Assembly (NCBI GenBank): GCA_027494115.1
Contig: JAOSJL010000001.1
Location: 1-64,000 of the forward strand
Direction of reading: 5' to 3'
DNA length: 64,000 nucleotides
Source of the DNA: Acidimicrobiia bacterium
GTDB taxonomy: Bacteria > Actinomycetota > Acidimicrobiia > IMCC26256 > JAOSJL01
Below are positions 54,001 through 64,000 of the stretch, in pieces (position 1 is the first letter of the stretch; the number at the start of each line of letters is the position of its first letter). The notes beneath the pieces are model-generated. The model saw nothing but the letters and a program-made list of their open reading frames with translations, did not search any database and was not told the DNA's origin. Both the position numbers and the translations under genes were made by a program.

Positions 54001-54042
54001 AGAAGACTCCTCGCAGACAGAAACGGATGTACGTCTCCATGT

Positions 54043-55360
54043 CTACAGAGGGGTTGGGACAATTACATCTGTGTGATTCGAAGTGCGGGCCGCACGTTTC
54101 TCGATCACACCGCCGATCGTTCGTGTTCCCAAACAGCCAGTGGGCGTTCGCGACCGCTCGACGATCCAGTCCGCCAGGCGGTCGACGGAGCCCGTGATGG
54201 CGCTTGCCGGGCCGCGCAGGTCGATGCGTCGAACGTGTAGCCGACGCCCGGCGTTCGAGACGTCGACGTTGGTCGGCGGTGGTTCCTCTTCGTCGCCGTG
54301 CCCGTAGACGAGGACACCTTCGGGTAGGTCGAGCGCTGCGGTGTACGCCAGCAGCTGATAGAGGTCCGACGTGACTCCGACGAGGTCCTTGGTGACCTTG
54401 TACTTCGCATCTCCGACGAAGACGATCTGCCCGCCATCGCGAAACACAAGATCCGGTCGCATGGCGACACGACCGTCGTCGTCCAGGCGTGTCCGCCACT
54501 GCCCCCGTACGTCGAGTCGCCCCCTGAGTGCTTGCGCCAATCGCGTCTCGAGAAACGCCTCGAAGACTCTGTTCATGTCGATGAGGAACGCCGACGCGCT
54601 CACGTCGCCGGCCGAGTGCCGCATCGAACGGCGTTCCAAGACCAGCGCTGCGAGACGAACGGCGGGTTCGTAGTGGATGTTCAGTCGCGAGAAGCCGCGT
54701 TGGAGCACCGGGTCGGAAGGCGGCGGTCGGTCGCCGACTTCACCGAAGTGGGGGCAGCAACTGGGTCAGTGCGCCGCGAGCACCTTCGCCGATTCCCGGT
54801 AGTGCAACGAGACGCAGTGCGGCCGCCTTGACCATCCTGTTGTGTGGCGTGTCGAGTGAGTACTCGTCGTGGCGACAGTGGAGTGGAGTCAGGAGGGGCG
54901 AGCGTTGTTGCTGGGCCATGTCGATTCGACCGCGCAGAGCGGTCAGGGGCTCCTCGACGGGCTGATAGTCGCTGCGCATCCCCCGCAGAAGGGTGAGTTC
55001 CACCACGCGGGCGTAGAGCGCGGCGAAGGCGGTCGTGAAATCGTCGTTCTCCCCGAAACCGGGAAGCTGGTCGTGCATGTGAAGGGGCACGAGGGAGGGT
55101 GCGAGCAGGAGAAAGACGTTCTCGAGTGGGATCTTCGGTGAGATCCGAATCTCCGTGCCCGTCGTGACGACGACACCCACGTGGGATCCGGCTCTGATCT
55201 GATAGCGCCCCGGTTCTCCACACGGTGTCAAGTCGATCGGTCGTGGATCGACCGCGAGGAGTTCGCGCACGTCTCTTGTCGACAGTGTGATCTCGCATGA
55301 TTCGTATTCGACGAGTTCGATCCGCTGACGCGTCGACTCCGTGTCCGATGAGGGCCTCAC
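54043..55360 (-). CDS. mcrC: McrC-like nuclease subunit (one frameshift)
   Basis: About 438-aa McrC family protein, partner of McrB in modification-dependent restriction. The N-terminal part has GTEIRISPKIPLENVFLLL and LRGRIDMAQQQ; the C-terminal nuclease has MRPDLVF and FVGDAKYK, the D...DxK site of a PD-(D/E)XK fold. The frame changes at about 54745: CCCCC should be CCCC, joining LLP to HFGEVGD. GTG at 55360 lies two bases after the mcrB stop, so the genes are coupled. Together with mcrB and the adjacent MTase/helicase it marks a defence region. Confidence 0.85.
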
Positions 55361-55362
55361 CG

Positions 55363-57789
55363 TCAGGGGGTCGACCCGTCGGGTGTGTCGACGTCAGTGC
55401 CGAGGGCATCCGGTTCGGTTTGGCCGACGATGGACGCGTGGCGATGTCGCACTGACTCCCAGCGGTACTTCTCCAGCCCTTCCTCGTGGCCGAACATCTG
55501 ATCCTCGATCAGCGGCTCGATCGTGTGCTCCCACACCTGCTGGAATCCCTCTTCGGTGCGCAACGTCTGGATGAAGTGGCTCGCCCCGAGTTGGTGATCA
55601 CGGCTTCCGAGGTCTTCACGAAGCTCGACGTTCACGGCGCTGACGAGTGCAGCGATCCACTGCTCATCGTCGGCGCAGACCGACGCCAGGACCTCGGAAA
55701 TCGGTTCTCTGTCCGGGTAGAACGGGACGAAGTGGAAGCGTCGCCGCATGGCAGCGTCGACGAGGGCGACAGAGCGGTCCACCGTGTTCATCGTCGCGAT
55801 GAACAGCAGATTCTCGGGAAGGCTGAACGGCTCGTCCGGACGGTAGAGCGTTCAGATCTCGCGGTCCCGGTACTCGAGGAGGAAGAGCAGCTCGCCGAGG
55901 ACCTTCGGCAGGTTGGCTCGGTTGAACTCGTCGATCACGACGACGTACGTCTCGTCTGGGTTCGAGCGGGCCTTCTCCGCAACCCGTGCCAGGGGGCCGG
56001 GACGGAGCTCGTAGTGGAGCCGCCCCTCGTCGTCGGTCCGAGGCCGGATTCCTTCGAAGAAGTCCTCGTAGGACGTCGATGGGTGGAACTGGACCAGGAT
56101 CGCCCGTTCCGACGATCCCCCTGCCAGGAAGGCGGCGAGCTCCTGGGCCACGAAGGTCTTCCCGGTTCCCGGTGGTCCGTAGAAAACAATCTGCCGCTTG
56201 TCGTGCAGCAGGTCCACGATCTGCTCCAGGTAGTCGACCGGAAGGTGGCACTTCTCGGCGACGAGGCCCAGATCGCTGGCTTCGGACCCGGACCCGGCCT
56301 GGCCCGGACCCGGCCCTGGTCCCGGACCCGGTCTGGCTCTCACCGGCACGCCACTGAAGAACGCGCCCCGGTCCTCCGGGACCAGCTCTGGAGGATCGTC
56401 GCTTCCTTGTCCGACTTGGTGATGGCCCACACGACCGCCTGAGCGTCGAGTCGATCGCGTAGCTCGAGACCCCGATGAGATGACTCGCTCATGAGAGCGT
56501 CACAGAAGCGGAGCGCCTCTCGTACCGTTCCCCCTCGGTCCTGGCGTACATCGACGTGCCGACGAGTTCGTAGATCTTCTTGAACGGGTCGGGCCTGTAC
56601 ACAGGAAGGTTTTCCGGATCCGTCCCCATGAGCAGATAGCTCGCAAGCGCGACCTTCTGACCGGGGCTCGAGATGCTGCTGGGGCACCGATCAGAGAAGG
56701 CCTGGACCCGCCGTCCCGGGCCCTCCTCGGAATCCCAGAGCGCGACGAGGGCGGTACGCGCGTCGTCAGGATCCGCTTCGATCCACTTCTTGAAGGAGTC
56801 GTTGACCTGCCAGGGCGTCAGATTGTTCTTGCTGTTCGTCACACCCCCTTGATCACGCGCTCCTGCCACCCGTCGTTCGAGCGGACAGCGTTGGGCGCGC
56901 CTGCGAGCAGGCCGACGGCCTCCAGCTTGTACGTACGCTCCTCTTCGTCGAACGCCGGGCTCGGTGAATTTCCGGGCCCAGCCGACGAGTTCCGGCCACG
57001 GATCTTCCTGATCCTGCCAGAGCGGGCGAAGACGGATGTCGTAGAAGTCGAAGCCTTTGCCGTATCGAGGCGTGAGAGCGTCACGGATCTCCTGGATTTG
57101 GCGTGCTGGATCGTCGGTCTTCCCTGTCGTGTGATCACGAAAGCGATCAATGATCCTTCCGATGTGGTCGTCTGACACGATCGCCTCGAAATCCTGCGGG
57201 AAGAAGAGATGCAACAGGGCGTGTCGTTGAGTAGCCGGGCCTTGCCCGGTGATCGAGTACGCCATGTCGCGAAAGGCCCATGGGTCGCCCATCACCTCGG
57301 AGCGCTCGGCGCTACCCAGTTCCTTGAACTTGATGCCGAGCTCAATGAGGAAGCCGAGTTGTGCCCACCTACCGGTGTTGAAGTAGGTCCCGGGGTTGAC
57401 CAGACCGTGACCCAACGCGGGCACCAACTCGTCCGGCAGCTCGACCGGTGACCTCATGAAGCCCAGGACCGTCGCGATGAGCTTCTGCTTTGTTTCGCTT
57501 TGTGGTCGTCACCGTCACGAGGAGGTGGAGGTACATCAGTTCCGCCATCAGCTGGATCGCCTCGTCCGAGCTGTTGCCGATCTGCTCGCGGAGCTTGTCG
57601 TCAAAGTGCTTGGCCGACGTTGCGGGGTTCTCGACGAAGTCGCGAGTCAGCTCTTCGAACGACTCACGGGTCCACACCGTCTCGCCAGGCGTGAAGGCAG
57701 AACCGTCCTCGAGCCAGCACTTCTCGCGGATGAGATCGGCCGCTTCGTAGATCGAAGGATCACCGACTCGCTTCGCACCTCTTGACCAC
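55363..57789 (-). CDS. mcrB: McrB-like AAA+ GTPase, broken by a nonsense codon and several frameshifts
   Basis: About 800-aa ATP/GTPase that drives the McrC nuclease. The AAA+ core has GPPGTGKTF (about 56160-56182), VVVIDEFNRANLP and the McrB-type MNTVDRS signature near 55785. The large N-terminal region (SARESFEELTRDF, YFNTGRWAQLGFL, DLFFPQDFEAIV-like) would recognise modified DNA. In the AAA+ core an in-frame TGA at 55852-55854 sits where Arg is expected (DREI-stop-TLYRPDEPF), and frame changes occur near 56450, 56530, 56845, 56955 and 57470. The start near 57789 is uncertain. It may be a decayed gene, or several sequencing errors; I lean to errors plus possibly one real stop. Confidence 0.75.
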
Positions 57790-58678
57790 GGCAGCCCCCC
57801 TATTGGGTTTGCTGATTGTCTATAGCCGGTAGGCGCCCGGGTAGGGACTTGTCGTGCACGTTGCTAAGACGCATCGCTGCCTCGAGTAGAGCGAGCACGG
57901 GCGCGGAGTGCGCATGCGACGATCGGCACGCTGCTGGGCTCGTCCCCCCCGCAAATGTGACACACAGCTGGTTGCGTGACCTGCCGATGTCACCGATGGC
58001 AGTGCTTGCGCGTATCGACCGTCACTGCGCCGGCGTCTTCAACGCCTGGCGAGCGTCGAGGCCCGTCGCCGTGTCCAGCTCTTCGAGGGTCGTCTTGTGG
58101 AACGTGGGGTCCCAGCCCCTCCTGGGAGCGGGAACGCGGAGCTGCATCCACAGACGGTGCGCGGGGATCGCTTCCACCGGATAGCAGCCCCCGCGGAGCC
58201 GCCGGCGGCGCGGGTCCCCGGATCGAGCGAGCAGAGTTCTGGACGTCACGCCTACCGCTCACGAAGGTGATGTCGGCTACGCTTTGTGATCGGGAGCTTG
58301 GGTCGGGCCGAAACAGTCGAAGGTCCGCGCCTGCGCCTCGACGACCTTCTCGATGCTCTGATCGGCTGTGCCTCGACGATCTCGATCTCGATTCTTCACC
58401 GGTCAGTGGTCCGACCTTCACCTTCCTCCTCTGATCCAGTGGTCGAGCGTCTCCACCTCCATCGGCAGCACACCGGTCTGAAGACCGCATCCGCCTCGGA
58501 GCTTTCTCTAGGGACCTGGTGGGGACACGCGAAACCCGTCGGCAACCCCCGACGAGCGGTCGGCACGACCACGAACTCGACGACCCCCGAAGGCAAACGG
58601 AGGGCAGGAAACCAGGGTCCCATGGGTCCGCTACTGTCACGCGACGATGCTCGTACCGAACGGAGGGGAAGGTGCCCG
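57790..58678. other. Weakly coding stretch between mcrB and the methylase
   Basis: About 890 bp with no recognised complete gene. The part from 58022 to about 58480 on the minus strand looks coding in pieces (see separate entry). The remainder, 57790-58021 and 58490-58660, shows no clear feature apart from GGAGGGG at 58660-58668, the ribosome site of the methylase. Confidence 0.5.
58022..58480 (-). CDS. Frameshifted unidentified protein upstream of mcrB
   Basis: Not recognised. The best piece, 58022-58249, reads GCYPVEAIPAHRLWMQLRVP, then TFHKTTLEELDTATGLDARQ, and ends ALKTPAQ, which has the compositional look of a folded protein. Further upstream, pieces resembling IEIVEAQ and RRDVQNSAR appear in other frames. 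It could be a single small gene upstream of mcrB, broken by frame errors. Alternatively it is chance. Function and start are unknown. Confidence 0.3.
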
Positions 58679-61600
58679 ATGACCTCGAAAGACCTGGTCA
58701 CCGGCTTCCTCGCTGATCTCGACCGCCTGTCGGGAAGCTTTCCTGAGAAGGCTCCAGTCCATCCAACCGTCAGGCGTCTTTCTCGGGCCGGGATCCATCG
58801 GGCTCGAGGTCGCCGTGGCGACGTCGGACGGCTGCCGAAGGCCGAGCACGTCCGGCAAGCTGTGGGCCGCGGCAGGAACCGGCGACCGTCGCCCTGCTCC
58901 TGGTCGTCGCCCACCGTCGAGGTGACGGGCGGAGGCGTCCATCTGTGACTGGCTGGAGACAACCCACCCTGCTGGCGGGTATCGAGCCCTCGCAGGCCGA
59001 GCGCCCCCGTGCGCGGCCGCCTCAAGAGCCGAATCAGTACGCGGCGATCCGCTTCCTCGTGGCGATGTTGCCGGAGATCGAGGCGGATCTTCCCGGCATG
59101 TGCGCAACGCCGATGCTGCTATGCACGAGCTGGGAACCGGCGTGCCCCTCCGCAATGACTGAAGGGATGCCTGCACCGCCTCCCGTCCCCTTCGGGCGCC
59201 AGGTCGCAGCTCGTGGAGGGTCTCGGCTACGCCGTCGACACGTTGCGAACACCACCGTTCTCAGTGGGTGGAGCGAAGCGTGCCGTCGCGGTCTTCCTCG
59301 ACGACCAGGAGACCTTCGAGGACTCGGGCGAGCGATTCGACGGCGCTACGCCCGTCGCGCACGCCCGCCGTTGCTGGGACCAACAGGCGCTGCCCTGGCC
59401 GTCCCTCACCGGCGCCGCCAGATCCGTACTGTCACGTCCGGACGTCGGCGCGGCCGCAAGGGGGTCGTGCGACACTTGCGGTCGAGCTCAACTCGAGCTT
59501 CCTGCCTGAAGACTCTGCGGCTATCTTCCACCCTCCTGTTCGGAACCGACGTTGCGCGACGGCGGATCGTCTGAGCAGGGCCCTCGATCCGGCCTGACTT
59601 CCCCGCTGCGATCTCGAGAACGACTACGGGACCGTGTTTACTTCGACGCCGTTCCTGATCTGGCGACGGCGAAGTCGCCCTACGCCTCGGCGACCCTCGA
59701 GCTCGACGACGAGGCACTCGCGCACGCTTCTTGGAACAGACGCTCGTCATCCTCTTCCGCCTGCTGTTCGTGGCCTACGCCGAGACAAGGACCTCCTCCT
59801 ACCGAACCAACAGTCTTCTTACCGCCGACCACTCCCTCAAACACGTGGCGCGCCGCCCTCACCGAGCTTCACGGTCCGGTAAGGAGGTCATCGCTTGACG
59901 CATCGGCCATCAGGGGGCCTGAGGATGACGTTCAGGTCCTCAGGTGGGAGGCGGTCGACGGGCAACACGACGCGGCGCGTCCTCCCTACGACGGGGGCCT
60001 CCCTGTTCAGCGACGACCCTGACCATCACGACGTGGGATCCGCAATCGCCCGACTCGACCTGACCGACGCCGAGTTCGGCCCTCCGGCGCTTACCGCCCT
60101 GCTGGTCGATGAAGGGGACGACGGGGCCGTCGGCCCTGTCGACTTCCGGAGCCTTCTCGGTTCGTGAGTTCGCACGATCTACGAGGGACCGCTGGAATCG
60201 CAACTGTCGGTCGCTTGACCGATCTCACGTCGACAAGAAGAGGAACCTTGCTCCTGTCAGCGAAGAAGTCCGATCCGGTCGAGGTGGTTGGCGAACACCG
60301 TCCATTTACAACCGTTCCGGTGCTCGGAAGTCGACTGGTAGCTACTTCACAAAAAGCCCTTCGCCGTCGAACACCCTCGATCACCCTCGAGCCGGCGCTC
60401 GACGACCACCTCCAGCAGGAAGAGCGACTCGAGGTGATGACGAGGCAGCGACGCGCTGGCGTCTTCGACTTCCGGCGCGCCGACATCGTCGATGGGCTCC
60501 GGCCACTTCCTCGTGGCAGCCGTCGATCGGATCGAGTATCGCCAATGACGTTCCGGCCGGGCATCCGATCCACCGGTCGTTGCGGAGCTGGGAACGGTTG
60601 CGCCCCAGGCACTCACCAACCTGGGCGACCGGCATCGGGTTACGAGCTCGATCAGACGATGCTCCTGACGCCTTTGTTGCCCGTCGGTGCATCGACGGTG
60701 TCGACCTCAACTGCATCGCCGTCGAACTCGCGGACTCGCCGTGGGGGATCCACACGTTGCGAGCCCGGGCTGCCCCTGTCCCTTCTCACCACCAACCTCC
60801 GGTGGTGGCAACAGCCTCACCGGCATCGGCACTCCTCGACGAAGCGCTCGAATCCGATCCTGACACGATCCACGAGACCGTGTCGATCTTCCGGCGAGAG
60901 ATTCGGCGCCCAACTGATGTATGCAAGACGTTCAAGCGTCTGGCGATCCTCGCCGATGCGACGGTCGAGTGATGTGGGAGCTGCTGGCGAAGCCTACGAG
61001 GAAGCTGAGGCCTGTGAGCCGATTTGCGCAGCTGTCCGACATCCTCGTGTCGGCGCGCTTCGGCGAGGCTGACCTCCCCACGAGCATCGACGCCGACTCG
61101 ATCGCACGTCACCGTGGTCTTCCAGGCAGAGGGGACCGTGAGGGAGCTTCAGGCCTCCCACTTCCCAGTGGCCTTCCCAGAGGTCTTTCTTTCAGGGCAG
61201 TGGCAGGGTCTGGACCGCTTACTGGGAATCCTCCGTGGAGGAGGTCATATGGTCGACGAGCACTCCTTCTGGTCGATCCGCGAACCAGGAATTCGTCGCT
61301 CTAGCGGGACGGCTGAAGGCGGAGATTCTGCGGTTTCGACCACCAGGTCGGACTGGAGAGATGAGGTCGAGCGCGGCTGGAGAGGAAGGATCGATCTGTG
61401 CAGCCTTGTCCGTGGACAATTCCCGCAGATGAACCAAGTGATAAGGCAACGCAGTGACGTTCATAAGGCTTTACCTGGCGGTTTGGATTCCGGCCGGTGG
61501 GGGAGGCGCTGCGAAGTCAGTCCGCCCCGCCCGCGCTGTCGGGCAAGGGGAGCGGAGGAGGCGCCGACGGTCTCGGTCAGGGATCGCCCGGCGTCACGGT

Positions 61601-62710
61601 CATGACCAACCGAGGAGGATGGGGGTTCGACGATGCCGAACACCGATACACGATCGCTCTGGTCTCGCTGGAGGAGTGCGACCGGAGTACGCCGGGCGAT
61701 CCACCTGCGCGGCCGTACAACCCACTGGCTGCGTTCCGTTGGGAACGGAGTCCAAACCGGCCGAGATCGCCGTCGACGAGTTCTCACCTGGTCCGACGGC
61801 GCGCTGTTCCCGCTGCTGCCGTCGGAGGAGTCGGTCGACGTCTTCGCGAAGCTGCGGGCGCATCCGCCGCTGGGCTCCGCCGAGCAACCGTGGCGTGCCC
61901 GGCCGATCCAAGGTGACCGAACGCAACGACGGGCAAGAAGCACCTCGTCCTCGACGCAGAAGGCACCGACGGCCTTCTGGCCCGGTATAGAGGTGCGTTG
62001 TTCATCCTCTGGGAGCCTGACACGGGCACCTACTACGCGGGCCGATCCCGGCTACATCACCGAGGTTCTCCAGGAGAAGCGCATCCGCGGTCGGCGCAGC
62101 GCGCGATCGGCGTTCAGTGAGATGCCCGCTGAATGGATACGTGACCCCTCCACCCTGCCGTGCCCCTGTCACCCGCATCGTGCCCGCGATGTCGCTCGAG
62201 CGGACCGACACGCATCGTGATCGCGGCCCCCGTCCCTGGCAACGTCGTCATCACGAACAAGGGGCCGTACCCCTTTGGCCGCGAGGTGACGAACGGGATC
62301 AGCCTACCTCCTCGGTGTCCTCAGCCTGTTCCGCCGACTGGTATGTGGCCAGGAGAGTCGTCGAAGTGAGCCTGAACTTCCACCTCTTCAACCCCTTTCT
62401 TCCGATTCCTAGGCCCCGACCGCGACGACCCACGACGACGCCGCGGCAGAAGAGATCGCGGAATGCTCGTTGCGGTCGACGACCGCTATGCCGATCAAGC
62501 CGAGAGGGTCGGCGCGGCGTCAGAGATGTCGCCGAGACCGCCAAGTCCGACTTCATTGCCGAGCTCGACGCCGTCGTCGCTCACTCCTACGGCCTCGACG
62601 AGCGCGACGTCCGGCCACATCTTCGAGACGTTCCACGAGGGATGGGATCTCAGCAGCGACTCGACGCGGTACTGGCACACTTTAGTGATCACGCGGTGTC
62701 GACGTCATGA
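58679..62710 (+). CDS. Large N6-adenine DNA methylase (Eco57I/PglX-like), many frameshifts
   Basis: Reconstructed as about 1,340 aa. ATG 58679 (MTSKDLVTGFLADLDRLSG) has GGAGGGG at good spacing. Pieces in all three frames line up as one Eco57I-like methylase: the SAM region (STGSYFTK near 60330 and GSGHFLVAAVDRIE spread over 60490-60545), the catalytic NPPW motif at about 61220-61240, and a C-terminal target-recognition region ending VSTS. Its stop overlaps the helicase ATG by four bases. Frame changes occur every few dozen bases, with some base substitutions. The system could be class 1 DISARM, type 3 BREX or a type II-like R-M; upstream BREX genes are absent. Confidence 0.7.
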
Positions 62711-64000
62711 CGGAGGAACCGGTCGTCCCACGGACCGAGACCCACGCTCGCTCTGAACACGGACGAGGGGAGTGTCGCCGACGCCGTGGCAGGCCACATC
62801 GACCACCTCCTGTCGACGTGGAAGGTCGCACTGGAGATCGGGATCGCGACGGCTTCTACTTCAACGTCGGGGGTTTCGGGCTCCCGCCTCTTTCTCGAGA
62901 AGGCGTCGAAGGTTCGGCTGCTGCTCGAGCCGAACCGTCGGTGCCTGAGCGGCGCGTCCGACACCTGGGCGACCTCGCCGGATCCGAGGGAGAGCCGCCC
63001 GGGCCGAGCTCGTCGCGTTCTCACCGGCCGCATGCGAACGCTCGAGGAGGATCGAGACCTGCTCGGCTTCGCTCGTCGATGCCGACGGATCCGCCCGCCG
63101 GCTCGTCGACTGGCTTCGCTCGGGTCGTGTGGAGGTGCGGCGTCCTCGAGGACGAGTTCCTCCACGGCAAGGTTCATCGTCACGACAGACGACGAGGGAG
63201 TCATCGCCGGATCATCGAACTTCACCTACGCCGGCCTCGCCACCAACATCGAGCTCAACCTCGGTCACTACGACCCGAGGGTGGTCAGCGAGGTCACCGG
63301 GTGGTTCGACGATCTGTGGGAACGGGCAAGCAAATTCGACCTGCAGGCCCTCTACCCGGAGCGCTACGAGCCGCACTCGCCGTATCTCGTCTACCTGCGA
63401 ATGCTCTGGGAACGCTACGGCGAGGAGCTTGCAGAGGAGGCGACTGCCCGCACGGCCGGCGTCATCCACCTCACCTCGTTCCAGGAGGACGGGTTGTGGC
63501 GCGCCCAGAGGGATCCTCGACGAGCATCACGGTGTCCTGATCGCCGCGAGGTGGGGCTCAGCAAGACGTTTCTAGCGGGGTGAACTGATCAGAGAGGCCG
63601 TGCAGGAGCAGCACTCAGCGCGTGCTCGTCATCGCCCCGGCGATGCGCGTTGGCGACGGGCCATGGCGCCGCTTCCCCTTGCCGAAGTACCAGCTCGGTG
63701 TCGACCTCCTCTCGTGCGACCAGATCGCCGACGACCGACAGCTGAACGATGAGGGCTCGGGTTTCGCACTGGGATTCGACGTTTCGGAGTACGCCATGGT
63801 CGTCATCGACGAGGCGACAACCTGCGCAGCCCCGCCTGACAGCGCGCCCGGGCGGTCCGCAGGTTGCTGGGCGGACTCCTCCAGGATCTCGTTCTGTTGA
63901 CGGCCACCCCGGTCAACAACACGCTGTGGGACCTCCCACGGACTGCACGGCTTCACTTCCTGCGCGCAACGACGGAGCATTCGCCGGTCGGTATCCGCTC
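62707..64000 (+). CDS. SNF2-family helicase with N-terminal PLD-like nuclease domain (partial)
   Basis: Runs off the window end. ATG 62707 overlaps the methylase stop (ATGA). The first 200 residues form a PLD-like nuclease domain: HGK at about 63166, then VIAGSSNFTYAGLATNIELN, a half HKD site. From about 63470 a helicase core follows: TSFQEDGLWRAQR-like, motif I region written as GLSKT (expected GLGKT, one base changed), VLVIAPA at about 63625, DEAH region at about 63808 (written with one base missing) and TATPVNNTLWDL near 63900. Expected to translocate on DNA and work with the methylase. About six frame changes in 1.3 kb. Confidence 0.7.

Overview
The window reads as a chromosome segment from a very GC-rich actinobacterium, most probably of the class Acidimicrobiia. 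The lineage call is inferred from gene content: a mycothiol S-conjugate amidase, an F420 guanylyltransferase (CofC), an ImuA'-ImuB-DnaE2 mutagenesis set under actinobacterial-type SOS boxes, a CtpE-like P-type ATPase, and GTG starts with GTGA/ATGA overlaps throughout. No rRNA is present. Two tRNA genes are present.

Layout. 0.1-8.2 kb: RecB-like Fe-S nuclease, PAP2 phosphatase, DsbA-like protein, branched-chain amino acid dehydrogenase, ChbG-like deacetylase, then a minus-strand run of acyl-CoA dehydrogenase, class III cyclase, mycothiol amidase and SCP2-like protein. 8.3-19.7 kb: VanW-like membrane protein, P-type ATPase, GNAT/acyl-CoA-synthetase fusion, a PhoU/TrkA-C regulator coupled to an SLC41/MgtE-type transporter, and a beta-propeller lipoprotein. 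19.8-27.8 kb: the SOS mutagenesis cassette (dnaE2, imuB, imuA') with two SOS boxes. Between imuB and dnaE2 sit an AlkC-like glycosylase, two near-identical copies of a small coiled-coil/membrane gene and 58-bp hairpin repeats. 27.9-38 kb: CBS protein, Nfu-N protein, RNase HII, GYD and RpiB-like proteins, GH38 alpha-mannosidase, gpsA, plsC, cofC and a LmbE-type deacetylase. 38-39.4 kb: HU, a separate Lys/Pro/Ala repeat protein that resembles a detached HupB tail, tRNA-Glu and tRNA-Gln. 39.4-47 kb: a seven-gene minus-strand run, leuB-ilvE-cimA-unknown-acyl-CoA dehydrogenase-gltX-ydcF, preceded by a leader peptide rich in Val/Ile codons and an intrinsic terminator (a branched-chain amino acid attenuator) and followed by tRNA-Gln and tRNA-Glu. 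47-51.5 kb: YceI, GreA and an FtsX-type ABC transporter. 51.5-64 kb: an accessory, defence-like region with a truncated HNH nuclease, HIT protein, VWA protein, McrC, McrB, an unidentified fragment, a large N6-adenine DNA methylase and a PLD-SNF2 helicase that runs off the end.

Sequence quality matters for reading this window. Many conserved genes are split by one-base length changes, mostly in runs of G or C. I found roughly one per 3 kb up to about 50 kb. They become much denser beyond 55 kb, where the methylase and helicase genes change frame every few dozen bases. I therefore annotate such genes over their full reconstructed span and say where the frame changes. I think most are assembly or sequencing errors, not true pseudogenes, but I cannot prove this from one sequence.
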